Source of the DNA: Blastomonas natatoria
GTDB taxonomy: Bacteria > Pseudomonadota > Alphaproteobacteria > Sphingomonadales > Sphingomonadaceae
Direction: 5' to 3'
NCBI RefSeq assembly: GCF_003201955.1
Contig: NZ_QJJM01000008.1
Location: 183,681-247,680 of the forward strand
Length of the DNA: 64,000 bases
Both the position numbers and the translations under genes were made by a program. Shown here piece after piece: positions 1 through 10,992 of this stretch. Numbering within the stretch: position 1 is the first letter of the stretch; each line of letters opens with the position of its first letter. A model generated the notes under the pieces. The model had not been told where the DNA came from and searched no databases. It was given only the letters and a program-made list of their open reading frames with translations.

Positions 1-935
<935 letters not shown>

Positions 936-939
<4 letters not shown>

Positions 940-1436
940 AGCGGGGACGGGTCTTTCTGGTCGGTATCAAGGATAGTGGTGAACGCCTCCACCCAAGCGC
1001 GCGGCTGGCGGATGGGACGCCCTTCGGGATTGATGAAGGCAGCGGTAACTTCTGCCTCCAGCAGTGTCTCGAACGATTCGACGACAGATTGGCTGCGCCG
1101 GATGACTCGTTGATGAATGATGCACGCCGCAGCGCGCAGCCGTGTGACCTGGCTCATCACGATCAGCGCATCGTCCATTTTCGCCGGGCGGACGAACTTG
1201 AGCGCCATGTCGGCGACCGCATAGACACCACTGCCGGTTTCGAACGTGCTGCGCTGGTCGATGCCGAGGCAGCTCAGCATGTCCGATCGCGCGCGCTCCA
1301 GATAGCGCAGATAGTTGGCGTGATAGACGATGCCGGAAAAATCGGTGTCCTCGAAATAGACGCGCAGCGCGAAATAGTGCGTGCGCCCCTCGAACCTGCC
1401 GCTGAACGGGATGATGTCGGGCGGAACCATGGCCAA
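936..1436 (-). CDS. ybgC: Tol-Pal-associated acyl-CoA thioesterase YbgC
   Basis: Hot-dog-fold thioesterase of the 4-hydroxybenzoyl-CoA thioesterase family, 166 residues. The signature YFEDTDFSGIVYHANYLRY near residues 27-45 contains the catalytic Asp and the conserved HANYLRY. It is first in ybgC-tolQ-tolR, the standard proteobacterial order; YbgC is thought to link phospholipid metabolism to the Tol envelope machine. An in-frame ATG two codons downstream is an alternative start. The 148 bp before it, shared with the divergent DAHP synthase gene, should hold both promoters. Confidence 0.94.
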
Positions 1437-1584
1437 CCGCTTAGAGTCTTTGCGACATCAAAGGCAAGGCTTGGCGGCCCGCATTGGAACATTAATGCCG
1501 ATTGCCTGCTGCATTTTGCCCCCGACATTGCTATGGGGCTCGGCCCGGCTTATCCTGCCGGATTGATTTCTTGGAGTGAATGAC

Positions 1585-2958
1585 GTGGCAGTGAAGTGGA
1601 CACCTGATAGCTGGCGGACCCAAGAGGCGCGGCATATCCCGGCGTATCGCGATGCTGCTGCGCTGGCGGAAGCCGAAGCCACGCTGAAGAATTATCCGCC
1701 GCTGGTATTTGCAGGCGAAGCACGCAGCCTGGAAAAGGAACTCGCGCGCGTCGCTGCGGGAGAGGCCTTCCTGCTGCAGGGCGGCGATTGCGCCGAGAGC
1801 TTCGCCGAGTTCCACCCGAACAACATCCGCGATACTTTCCGCGTGCTGCTGATGATGGCGGTGGTGATGACCTTCGCCTCGAAGCGCCCGGTGGTGAAGC
1901 TCGGCCGCATGGCGGGCCAGTTCGCAAAGCCGCGCTCGGCCCCCACGGAGAAGCAGGGCGATGTCGAGCTGCCCAGCTATTTCGGCGACAATATCAACGG
2001 AATCGAGTTCGACCCCGCCGTGCGCGAGCCGGATCCATCGCGCATGGTCCGCGCCTATTCGCAGAGTGCGGCGACGCTCAACCTGCTGCGCGCCTTTGCC
2101 AGCGGCGGCTACGCCAGCCTGCAGCAGGTGCAGCAGTGGATGCACGATTTCATGGGCCGCAGCCCCTGGGCCGATCGCTATGCCGAGACAGCAGACCGGA
2201 TCAGCGAGGCGATGGACTTCATGCGCGCCTGCGGCATCAGCACCGATACCGTGCCGCAGTTGCAGGGCACCAGCTTTTACACCAGCCACGAGGCGCTGCT
2301 GCTGCCGTTCGAGGAAGCGATGACGCGGCGCGATTCGCTGACCGGCGACTGGTATGACACCAGCGCGCATTTCCTGTGGATCGGCGACCGCACCCGCTTC
2401 GAAGGCTCTGCGCATGTCGAGTTCCTGCGCGGCATCGGCAACCCGATCGGCATCAAGTGCGGGCCTAGCCTGAGCACCGACGCGCTGCTGAACATGCTCG
2501 ACACGCTGAACCCCATGCGCATTCCGGGCCGGATGACGCTGATCAGCCGTTTCGGGCACGACAAGGTCGAGGCGGGCTTGGCTCCGCTGGTCCGCGCAGT
2601 GAAGAAGGAAGGCCATCCGGTCATCTGGTCGTGCGACCCGATGCACGGCAATGTCGTGAAGTCCGAAAGCGGCTTCAAGACGCGGCCGTTCGAGCGGATC
2701 ATGGCCGAACTGCGCGGCTTCTTCGCCGTGCACCGCGCCGAGGGCACGCATGCCGGCGGCATCCATATCGAGATGACCGGGCAGAATGTCACCGAATGCA
2801 CCGGCGGCGCAATCGCGATCACCGACGAGGCCCTGGGCGACCGCTATCACACGCATTGCGACCCGCGCCTCAACGCGGCGCAGTCGCTGGAAGTCGCCTT
2901 CGAGGTGGCCGAGATGCTCAATGCGGAAGTCTCTGCCTCGGCGCGCAAGGCAGCATGA
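1585..2958 (+). CDS. aroG: Class II (plant-type) 3-deoxy-7-phosphoheptulonate (DAHP) synthase
   Basis: Condenses phosphoenolpyruvate and erythrose 4-phosphate, the first step of the shikimate pathway. The AroA-II family is recognised by [12 protein letters not shown], by DPMHGN and by [15 protein letters not shown] near the C terminus. At about 457 residues it has the normal full length. The frame is open from GTG 1576, but GGAG at 1573-1576 sits 8 nt before GTG 1585, so I prefer 1585 (protein begins [10 protein letters not shown]). The stop overlaps the ATG of the next small gene (ATGA). No leader peptide or riboswitch was seen upstream. Confidence 0.95.
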   Translation: MAVKWTPDSWRTQEARHIPAYRDAAALAEAEATLKNYPPLVFAGEARSLEKELARVAAGEAFLLQGGDCAESFAEFHPNNIRDTFRVLLMMAVVMTFASKRPVVKLGRMAGQFAKPRSAPTEKQGDVELPSYFGDNINGIEFDPAVREPDPSRMVRAYSQSAATLNLLRAFASGGYASLQQVQQWMHDFMGRSPWADRYAETADRISEAMDFMRACGISTDTVPQLQGTSFYTSHEALLLPFEEAMTRRDSLTGDWYDTSAHFLWIGDRTRFEGSAHVEFLRGIGNPIGIKCGPSLSTDALLNMLDTLNPMRIPGRMTLISRFGHDKVEAGLAPLVRAVKKEGHPVIWSCDPMHGNVVKSESGFKTRPFERIMAELRGFFAVHRAEGTHAGGIHIEMTGQNVTECTGGAIAITDEALGDRYHTHCDPRLNAAQSLEVAFEVAEMLNAEVSASARKAA

Positions 2959-3128
2959 GCGAGCGGCGGGTCATCGTCCAGAAGGAGGTCGTGCGCAATG
3001 GCGTCGGCTTCGGCAGCGCGCTCGCCATCGCGATCAGCTATACCGCGCACAAGTCGGTGCTCTGGGCGATCATCCACGGCTTTTTCTCGTGGTTCTATGT
3101 GGTCTATTTCCTGCTGACACGGGATTAG
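2955..3128 (+). CDS. 57-residue predicted membrane protein coupled to DAHP synthase
   Basis: Small hypothetical protein. Its ATG overlaps the DAHP synthase stop codon, so it is probably translated by coupling. A basic N terminus ([10 protein letters not shown]) is followed by a hydrophobic stretch, about residues 18-29 and 35-54, with [16 protein letters not shown], giving one or two membrane helices. I do not recognise a named family. The tight overlap and good coding pattern make it a real gene despite its size. A GC-rich palindrome 12 bp downstream could end the transcript. Confidence 0.8.
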   Translation: MSERRVIVQKEVVRNGVGFGSALAIAISYTAHKSVLWAIIHGFFSWFYVVYFLLTRD

Positions 3129-3139
3129 ACCTATCTGTT

Positions 3140-3161
3140 CCCCTCCCTGGCCAGGGAGGGG
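3140..3161. repeat. Perfect 22-bp palindrome after the DAHP synthase operon
   Basis: CCCCTCCCTGG is followed directly by its reverse complement, in the 134-bp gap between the 57-residue gene and the M20 peptidase gene. It lacks a T-run. With the hairpin at 3218-3236 it looks like a dispersed intergenic repeat that may help terminate or stabilise the upstream mRNA. A similar CCTCCCCC/GGGGGAGG hairpin follows ettA at 35457-35478. Confidence 0.7.
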
Positions 3162-3217
3162 CAAGGGGTGGGTCGTCTGCACCAGCGGTGCATCTGGAAG
3201 CTTCATCCACCCCCAGA

Positions 3218-3236
3218 CCCTCCCATGAAGGGAGGG
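3218..3236. repeat. CCCTCCC/GGGAGGG hairpin
   Basis: Seven-base arms CCCTCCC (3218-3224) and GGGAGGG (3230-3236) around a 5-base loop, about 27 bp before the M20 peptidase start. It belongs to the same C/G-run repeat type as the palindrome at 3140-3161. Confidence 0.6.
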
Positions 3237-3262
3237 GCGCAAGATAAATAAAAGGGGAACGC

Positions 3263-4519
3263 ATGACCATCCGCCGTTTTGTTGCCACGCTTGCGTTGAG
3301 CGCCACTCTCCTCGCACCCGCGATCGCGCAGGATGCCGGCGCCGCCAAGACCGCGCTGGCGGGCGATTATGATCGGATCGTCAAGGAACTGATCACCATC
3401 ACCGAAATCCCCGCGCCGCCATTCGGCGAACAGGCGCGTGCGGCATATTTCCTCCAGCAGTTCAAGGCTCTGGGTCTGACGGAGGCGACCATCGATGCCG
3501 AGGGCAATGTCACCGGCATAAGGCGTGGTACGGCCCCGGCTGGCGGCCCGCTGGTCGCGATCACTGCACATCTCGACACCGTCTTTCCCAAGGGCACCGA
3601 TGTGACAGTGCGGCGGGAAGGCAATACGCTGAACGCCCCCGGTGTCGGCGACGATACGGTCGGGCTGACCGGACTGCTCGCCTGGATCCGCGCGATGAAC
3701 GCCGCCAAGGTGCAGACGAAGCATGACATATTGTTCGTTGCGACCGTGGGTGAGGAAGGGCCGGGTGACCTGCGCGGCGTGCGCCACCTGTTCACCAGGA
3801 ACGGCTACAAGGACCGGATCGCCGCGTTCGTCTCGGTCGACGGATCGGACCCCTCGCGCATCGTCAACCAGGCGGTCGGCTCGAAGCGTTACAATGTCGC
3901 GTTCACCGGCCCCGGCGGACACAGCTATGGCGCGTTCGGGATCGTCAACCCGATGGTCGCGATGGCCGATACCGTCCGCCGTCTGTACGAGACCGATGTG
4001 CCGGCCAATCCGCGCACCAGCTATGCCGCCAGTGTCGTCTCGGGCGGTACTTCGGTCAATTCGATACCCGACCGCATAGAATTGCAGGTCGATATGCGCT
4101 CGCCCGACCCGAAGGCGCTGGACCGGCTTGAAAAGCGCTTCCTGCAGATCGTCGACGAAGCGGTCACGGCCGAAAATTACGCGCGATCGACCAATGTGGG
4201 TATGGTAGCAGCAGAAAAGACCCGGATCGGCGATCGCCCCGCAGGCGGCACGGCGGACACGCACCCGCTCGTCGTCACCAGCCGCAGGGTGCTGGCCGAG
4301 CACGGATTTGAAACGCAGCTCCAGGCTTCGTCGACCGACGCCAACATCCCGATGAGTCTCGGCATCCCGGCCATCACGATCGGCAGCGGTGGCGGCAGTG
4401 GCCGGGCGCATTCGGTCGACGAATATGTCAATATAGAGCGCAATGCCTTCATCGGCGGGCTCTCCTCGGGGCTGGCGCTGGTCATTGCGATCGCCAATCT
4501 GGACTGGCCCTCCAGGTGA
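3263..4519 (+). CDS. Secreted M20/M25/M40-family metallopeptidase
   Basis: Zinc-dependent exopeptidase or deacylase of the M20 clan, 418 residues, with an N-terminal signal peptide (MTIRRFVATLALSATLLAPAIAQ), so it is probably periplasmic. Metal-site motifs are in order: ITAHLDTVFP (His/Asp), GVGDDTVGL (bridging Asp), VGEEGPGDLRG (catalytic Glu pair), a SVDGSD block, and a C-terminal GRAHSVDEY His. GFGGHSYGAFG-like residues mark the dimerisation lid. A GGGGAAC-type ribosome site precedes the ATG. The stop overlaps the GTG of the following lipoprotein gene. The exact substrate cannot be read; dipeptidase or tripeptidase is most likely. Confidence 0.9.
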   Translation: MTIRRFVATLALSATLLAPAIAQDAGAAKTALAGDYDRIVKELITITEIPAPPFGEQARAAYFLQQFKALGLTEATIDAEGNVTGIRRGTAPAGGPLVAITAHLDTVFPKGTDVTVRREGNTLNAPGVGDDTVGLTGLLAWIRAMNAAKVQTKHDILFVATVGEEGPGDLRGVRHLFTRNGYKDRIAAFVSVDGSDPSRIVNQAVGSKRYNVAFTGPGGHSYGAFGIVNPMVAMADTVRRLYETDVPANPRTSYAASVVSGGTSVNSIPDRIELQVDMRSPDPKALDRLEKRFLQIVDEAVTAENYARSTNVGMVAAEKTRIGDRPAGGTADTHPLVVTSRRVLAEHGFETQLQASSTDANIPMSLGIPAITIGSGGGSGRAHSVDEYVNIERNAFIGGLSSGLALVIAIANLDWPSR

Positions 4520-5064
4520 TTCGCGCTGCTGTTCTTGCAGCGGCGGTCATCGTGCTGGCAGGCTGTGCCGCACCTGTCGTGACGCGGGTGGATGCCGTGG
4601 GGCCGCTGGCACTGCCCCGCAACGCCAGCTTTGCAGTGGCGCCGGTGCCCGATGATGCTTCGATACTGAACGGTCAGGCGCGCGATATGGTGGCCGCCGC
4701 CCTGCGTCAGCGCGGCTGGCGTCAGACCGGGATCGAGAACGCCGATTATGTGCTGGCGGTCACGCTGGCGGACCGCCCGGCCACTATCGCGCTCAAGTCA
4801 GGCAACGATGAGGGCACGACAGCGGAAATTCTGGCCCCGGCGGCCGACCGCAGAACCAGTCGCGGCTGTGCCGAGCGCGATCATCGTCTCGTCTTCACCC
4901 TGACCGACCGTCCGTCCGGCAGCATGGCCTTTTCCAGTGCAGCATCGGAATTCCACTGCAAGGCGGGGCTGAACGACAGCCTTCCGCACCTGGTGACGGC
5001 CGCAGTCGAGGGGCTGGATGCCGGTAGCGGCCGGGTCGCACTGTCCCGCAAGGGGCTGCGCTAG
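4516..5064 (+). CDS. DUF4136-like outer-membrane lipoprotein
   Basis: 182 residues with a lipoprotein signal (AAAVIVLAGC, lipobox LAGC) and no catalytic motif that I can see. The middle part (RDMVAAALRQRGWRQTGI then ADYVLAVTLADRP) has the pattern of DUF4136 lipoproteins. It begins at a GTG overlapping the M20 peptidase stop (GTGA), so it is translationally coupled to it. It ends convergently with the CHASE2 kinase gene, sharing 4 bp. Confidence 0.78.
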   Translation: MIRAAVLAAAVIVLAGCAAPVVTRVDAVGPLALPRNASFAVAPVPDDASILNGQARDMVAAALRQRGWRQTGIENADYVLAVTLADRPATIALKSGNDEGTTAEILAPAADRRTSRGCAERDHRLVFTLTDRPSGSMAFSSAASEFHCKAGLNDSLPHLVTAAVEGLDAGSGRVALSRKGLR

Positions 5065-7271
5065 ACAGGCCCGGCGACTGGCAGGACGATAGTGAACTGC
5101 GCTCCACCTTCGGCGCTGTTCGCGACTGCAATCCTGCCCCCATGCCGATCGATGACAGCCGCGACATAGTTCAGCCCCAACCCGACACCCTTGACAGCCT
5201 GGCCGGCGCCGTCGCTGGTAAAGCGTTCGAACACATGCGGCAGGATCGCAGGGTCGATTCCCTTGCCCTGATCGGTTATGACGAGATGCACCGTCTCGCC
5301 TTTGCCGTCGATGCGAACCGATACCTCGCCTGCGTCAGGGCTGTATTTGACGGCATTGTCGATCAGGTTGACGAAGGCGCGGAAGAGACTTTCGCGTTCT
5401 GCGGCGACAAAGGCGCAGTCGCTGTCGTCGCAAATGGTGATCTGCACGCCGCGCTGCTGGGCGATCGGCCACAGGCTGTCGGCAGCCTCGCTGGCCAGGT
5501 CCGACGCGATGACCGGTTCGGGATTGAAGGGGCGCTCCTGCATGCGTGCGAGATCGACGAAATTGTCTGCCAGGGTGAGCGTCTGCCGCGCGTGGCGCGC
5601 AATCCGTGCACGGTCGATGTCTGGCTGCGGCTGCGCGAGCAGGGCTAGGATGGCCGCCTGCGGCGCGCGCATGTCGTGCGACAGCAACTGCAGCACGCGT
5701 TCGCGTTCGCGTCGCGCACGTGCAATGGGGCTGATGTCGGTCAGATAGTCGATCTGTCCGCGAGGGCTGGAATCGGCGCTGATGATGGCTGCACGTCTCA
5801 ACACGAAGACCCGGTCATCGCGTGCTTCAAACTCGATATGGCCCTGACCAATATTACCGAGATAGGCCGTCAGCGGTGACCGGGCCTGCGGCTCGGCAAT
5901 ATCGAGCAGAGCCTCTGCCGCGTCGAGGCCGGTGAGCGCTCGGCCAAAGGTGCGCTCTGCAGCGGCGTTGGTCAGGACGATGCGCCCGCTGAGATCGCTG
6001 ACCAGGGCTGGATCGGGCAGGCCCGCCAGGGCATCGCCGACCTGGCGCTTCAGGTCGCGGAGCTGGTCGATCGCACCGGCCAGCTGCCGGGCCTGCCGGG
6101 TCACATGGTCGCTGTCCAGTGCGTCCTGCCGGGCCAGCAACGGCGCGGCTTCCTGTTCCAGATGGGCCAGTTCGTCTGCCATGAAATCACTGGTCGCCTG
6201 CAGCCTGCGCCAGCCCCACAAGGGATAGGCCAGAGCCAGGCCAAGCAGTGCCGGGCCAGGGGCGACCCACCATTGGACGGCCAGCGCCGCGATACTGAGC
6301 CCGAGCACGGCGAGCATGAGGCCGACGGCGATCAGGCTTGCGGCACGCGGCCTGATCCACCAGAATGCGCCCATCAGCAGCCAGGTCGGAGCGAGGCCGA
6401 ACAGTATGCTTGCAAGCGGTGAGGGTTCGCGAACCCAGCCGTCCTGCAGCTGGGCGTTCAGCACATTGGCATTGATCTCTACCCCGGGCATGGTGCCGCC
6501 TTCGGCAACCGGCACCGGATAGCGGTCGCCCAGGCCCTGTGCGGTCATGCCGATCAGCACGCGGCGGCCCTCGATCAGCGCGGCAGGCACTTCCCCGCGC
6601 AATACGCTCGCAAAGGATATCGTGGCGAAACTCTCCTGCGCTGCGAAGCGCAAGCGCATGGGCGTTCCGCAATCTGCCTGACCTTCGGCGCCGATCGCCA
6701 TGAGATGCGCAAGAGGCTGGGCCTTGCGATCCGGGTGGAAGCACAGCGCGGCAGACCGAACGGTCCCATCGCTGTCGATCCGGGTATTCGCATGACCGAT
6801 GCGTGAGCTTGCCCGGGCGAGCAGCGGGGCCGGATCGAGCCTTTCGAACGCCTGACCATTGCGGCCGGGGACCAGGATTTGCGCGGGCAGGGCGACCGGC
6901 GCGCCAAGACGCATCGCGGCAGCCAGTGACGCGTCATCGTCGCTGGATTCGGTCAGCAGAAGATCCAGCGTGATCGACCTGGGTCTTGCGGTAGCCAGCT
7001 GCTCGATCAGCCGAGCATGTATCGTGCGGGGCCAGGGCCAGCGCCCGATCCGCTCCAGGCTTGGCTCGTCAATCGCGACGATCAGCAGGCTGGGGTCGGC
7101 CTCGGCCGGCACGATGCGCATGGCGGCATCGTACAGCAGATTATCGGCGGGTCGGGTCCAGCCGCCCCATGTCGCGGCCAGGATGATGGCAGAGGCAAGC
7201 GCGGTGGCCCATGCCCATTCGGCGCGAAAGCGGCGTTGCAGGCTCGCCGCCCCGCTGCGTTCACTCATCAA
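5061..7271 (-). CDS. CHASE2-domain sensor histidine kinase
   Basis: 736-residue membrane sensor. An N-terminal helix (about 21-34) leads into a large extracytoplasmic CHASE2 domain (about 45-285: DNLLYDAAMR, DLLLTESSDDD, VLIGMTAQGLGDRYPVP). Three membrane helices follow (about 285-352), then a PAS-like domain (about 410-515), a HisKA domain with His532 in LLSHDMRAPQ, and a HATPase domain with DQGKGIDP and GVGLGLNY. It is the third gene of an operon with a LysM/FecR protein and an OmpR-type regulator; its start overlaps the LysM/FecR gene by 11 bp. The regulator at 8583-9296 is the obvious phosphorylation partner. The ligand is unknown. Confidence 0.93.
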   Translation of the reverse strand: MMSERSGAASLQRRFRAEWAWATALASAIILAATWGGWTRPADNLLYDAAMRIVPAEADPSLLIVAIDEPSLERIGRWPWPRTIHARLIEQLATARPRSITLDLLLTESSDDDASLAAAMRLGAPVALPAQILVPGRNGQAFERLDPAPLLARASSRIGHANTRIDSDGTVRSAALCFHPDRKAQPLAHLMAIGAEGQADCGTPMRLRFAAQESFATISFASVLRGEVPAALIEGRRVLIGMTAQGLGDRYPVPVAEGGTMPGVEINANVLNAQLQDGWVREPSPLASILFGLAPTWLLMGAFWWIRPRAASLIAVGLMLAVLGLSIAALAVQWWVAPGPALLGLALAYPLWGWRRLQATSDFMADELAHLEQEAAPLLARQDALDSDHVTRQARQLAGAIDQLRDLKRQVGDALAGLPDPALVSDLSGRIVLTNAAAERTFGRALTGLDAAEALLDIAEPQARSPLTAYLGNIGQGHIEFEARDDRVFVLRRAAIISADSSPRGQIDYLTDISPIARARRERERVLQLLSHDMRAPQAAILALLAQPQPDIDRARIARHARQTLTLADNFVDLARMQERPFNPEPVIASDLASEAADSLWPIAQQRGVQITICDDSDCAFVAAERESLFRAFVNLIDNAVKYSPDAGEVSVRIDGKGETVHLVITDQGKGIDPAILPHVFERFTSDGAGQAVKGVGLGLNYVAAVIDRHGGRIAVANSAEGGAQFTIVLPVAGPV

Positions 7272-8586
7272 GCGAGAAGCTTTCGAATGCGGTCCAGTCG
7301 GTTTCTGTTCCCCAGGCGCTGTGGGTCGTCGTGCCGACGCGCCACAGATATCGGCCCGGCGTGAGCGTGCTGAGGATGATCGACGAGCCGGTCAGAGCCG
7401 CTTCATCGACCAGAAACTCATTCGCCCCCTCGCGGCGAAGCTGGAACCTGTAATGCTGCGTACCTTCGCCACTGCCGACCCAGCGGAAGACATAGCCGTT
7501 GGGGCCTGCAACAGCCCCCTCGGTCGCCGTCGCCAGCCGGCGGCGAAAGGCGATCGTGCCGGGCAGGCCTTCCAGGCCAGAGCTCGCAATAGCCGTGAAC
7601 CGCGCAAAATAATCGCCATCAGGCAGCCCAGGCAGCAAGAAGGCGGTCTGCGTTCCGGTGATTTCCTCAGCCACGTCGACAAAGCTGCTGTCCCGCCCGA
7701 TCTGCAGCTTGTAGCCGACGGCGCCTGGAACCGGCGCGATGGTGAAGGCGACGATCGGCAGACGCTGGGCACCTGCACCCTCTGCGACCTGCGGTGCGGG
7801 CAGCAAGGGTTCGATCGCGATGGCATTGCCTCTGCCGATGACCGCGCCGAACGCTGGGCGCAACGCGGATTCGGACTGGGTCGCGGTGGAGAGGCCGATG
7901 CCTCCTTCCAGCAGCTCGGACCGTGCCGTGTCGCTCGTCGTGTCGAAATGGGTCCGGAAATCGGTGCCGCGCACGGCAGAGACGGCGATCGGATTGCGCA
8001 GACGAAAGCGATCATCCGGGTTGCGGAACGGTGTGACCCGGCTGCGGACCGACCCGCTCTCGAGCATCAGGTCATAGTCTATGCTGTCGGTGATCAGGAA
8101 CCGCCGCAGCCGACCGATCCTGAGGGAGCTGTTGGAAGGAAGGGTGATGACCGAGCCGTCGGTAAGCGCCAGCGACAATGAAGAGGCGGGCCCCGTACTG
8201 ACCCGGGCGCCTTCACCGAGGGTCTGCCCCATCGCCACCGGCCGAGGCGGCGTGCCGCCGGACATGGCAAGCGCCTGGCCGCGATAGGCCGCCACGGTGG
8301 CGCTCGCCGCGCGCGATTTCAAGAGGCGGATGGGCAGCGCCAGGCGGCGGGCAATCGCAAGCTTGTATGGGTCTGCCACCCGGTTAAGCCGCTGCACTTC
8401 CTTCCAGTCGGTTTCGCGAAGCATGTAATCGCGCGCAAGCTGGATCAGCGTATCGCCCTTGCGCACGGTGTAGATCACCGTGTCATCGTCGCGCACCTCG
8501 GCCCTGACCGGATCGGCCATCGCAACCGCCGCACCCATGAGAGCCAGCAATATCAGCCAGAAAGGCGGCGCATAACGCAAAGTCAT
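7261..8586 (-). CDS. Secreted LysM and FecR-domain protein
   Basis: 441 residues. The signal peptide ends near AVAMADPVRAE. A LysM peptidoglycan-binding module lies at about 38-85 (YTVRKGDTLIQLARDYM). A FecR domain lies at about 105-220 (GARVSTGPASSLSLALTDGS, RGTDFRTHFD). The C-terminal half has beta-sandwich repeats (YKLQIGRDSSF, YRFQLRREG) that resemble fibronectin-like modules. It sits between its regulator gene and the CHASE2 kinase gene, overlapping both. I infer that it anchors to the cell wall and passes an envelope signal to the kinase's CHASE2 domain. Confidence 0.9.
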   Translation of the reverse strand: MTLRYAPPFWLILLALMGAAVAMADPVRAEVRDDDTVIYTVRKGDTLIQLARDYMLRETDWKEVQRLNRVADPYKLAIARRLALPIRLLKSRAASATVAAYRGQALAMSGGTPPRPVAMGQTLGEGARVSTGPASSLSLALTDGSVITLPSNSSLRIGRLRRFLITDSIDYDLMLESGSVRSRVTPFRNPDDRFRLRNPIAVSAVRGTDFRTHFDTTSDTARSELLEGGIGLSTATQSESALRPAFGAVIGRGNAIAIEPLLPAPQVAEGAGAQRLPIVAFTIAPVPGAVGYKLQIGRDSSFVDVAEEITGTQTAFLLPGLPDGDYFARFTAIASSGLEGLPGTIAFRRRLATATEGAVAGPNGYVFRWVGSGEGTQHYRFQLRREGANEFLVDEAALTGSSIILSTLTPGRYLWRVGTTTHSAWGTETDWTAFESFSLDE

Positions 8587-9296
8587 TCGGTGGCAGCAGG
8601 GTCCTTGGCCGGATCAATCGTTTCCAAGCGATAGCCATAGCCGAAAACCGTGAAAATGCGAAAGCCGTTCTCGGGCTTCAGGCTGAGCTTCGACCGGACG
8701 CGCGAAATGTGCATGTCGAGCGTCCGCGTCGCCAGGTCGGCACTGGTGCGCCAGATCGTTTCCATGATGTACGCGCGTGACAAGGTGCGATCGCGATTGC
8801 GGAACAGCAGATCGGCCAGTTCGAACTCCTTGGCGGTCAGCACGATATCGGCACCATTGTGACGGATCGTCTGAGCCATGCGATCGAGCCGGTAATTCCC
8901 GTATTCGGCAATCTTGTCCATCGAGGAACTGCCATTGGATCGCCGCAGCACGGCAGCGATGCGCGCGGCGATGACCTCCTCGTCCTCCGGCTTGCAGATA
9001 TAGTCGTCCGCACCCGCGTTGAGCGCGTCGGTCACATCGCGCTTGGCCGTGCGCGCGGTCAGCATGACGACGGGCGGCGGATTGTCGATCGTGCTCTGCA
9101 TCCACTGCAGCACTTCAAAACCGGACTTGCCAGGCATGTTCCAGTCCAGCATGACAAGATCGAATGTGTCACGCAGCAAGGCTGCCGATAACCTCTCACC
9201 GTCTGCAAACTTGGCGCTCACATGCCCCAGGCTTGTGACAACGTTTTCAAGAAAGGCTAGACTGTCTCCGTCATCGTCCGCGATTGCGATGCGCAT
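8583..9296 (-). CDS. OmpR/PhoB-family response regulator
   Basis: 237 residues. The receiver domain has an acidic pocket at Asp7-9, phospho-acceptor Asp51 in VMLDWNMPG, a Thr in MLTART and a Lys in YICKPEDEE. A C-terminal winged helix follows (DIVLTAKEFELADLLFRN, RTLDMHISRVRSKL, IFTVFGYGYRLE). It is the promoter-proximal gene of the CHASE2 signalling operon and overlaps the next gene by ATGA. The 189-bp upstream gap contains TTTACA direct repeats with 10-bp phase, a plausible autoregulatory site. Confidence 0.95.
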   Translation of the reverse strand: MRIAIADDDGDSLAFLENVVTSLGHVSAKFADGERLSAALLRDTFDLVMLDWNMPGKSGFEVLQWMQSTIDNPPPVVMLTARTAKRDVTDALNAGADDYICKPEDEEVIAARIAAVLRRSNGSSSMDKIAEYGNYRLDRMAQTIRHNGADIVLTAKEFELADLLFRNRDRTLSRAYIMETIWRTSADLATRTLDMHISRVRSKLSLKPENGFRIFTVFGYGYRLETIDPAKDPAATE

Positions 9297-9325
9297 TGGC
9301 TCCCCCGACGTACGGCCCGGTTGAA

Positions 9326-9408
9326 TTTACATATTGTTAAGTACGCCAAATGCCTGTTTTTGCGTTGTTTGGCGAGTCCCCAGTATACGTTTTTACATAG
9401 CTTTACAC
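9326..9408. promoter_or_regulatory. TTTACAT direct repeats upstream of the response regulator gene
   Basis: TTTACATA occurs at 9326-9333 and 9392-9399, and TTTACAC follows at 9402-9408. The last two are exactly 10 bp apart, the spacing bound by OmpR/PhoB-type regulators. The region is AT-rich against a GC-rich background and lies 30-112 bp before the regulator start. Binding by the encoded regulator is inference. Confidence 0.45.
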
Positions 9409-9425
9409 GCATCCTAGGTCCGACC

Positions 9426-9454
9426 GGTCAAACTTGATGCCCAATAGGTCAAAA
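9426..9454. promoter_or_regulatory. GGTCAAA direct repeats upstream of the ALDH gene
   Basis: GGTCAAAC (9426-9433) and GGTCAAAA (9447-9454) are 21 bp apart start to start, about two helical turns, and end 31 bp before the aldehyde dehydrogenase start. They could be a paired activator or repressor site. The protein that would bind is unknown. Confidence 0.35.
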
Positions 9455-9485
9455 TTAACTGCTGTAACGACTATTTGAGGAAAAG

Positions 9486-10988
<1,503 letters not shown>

Positions 10989-10992
10989 CCGC

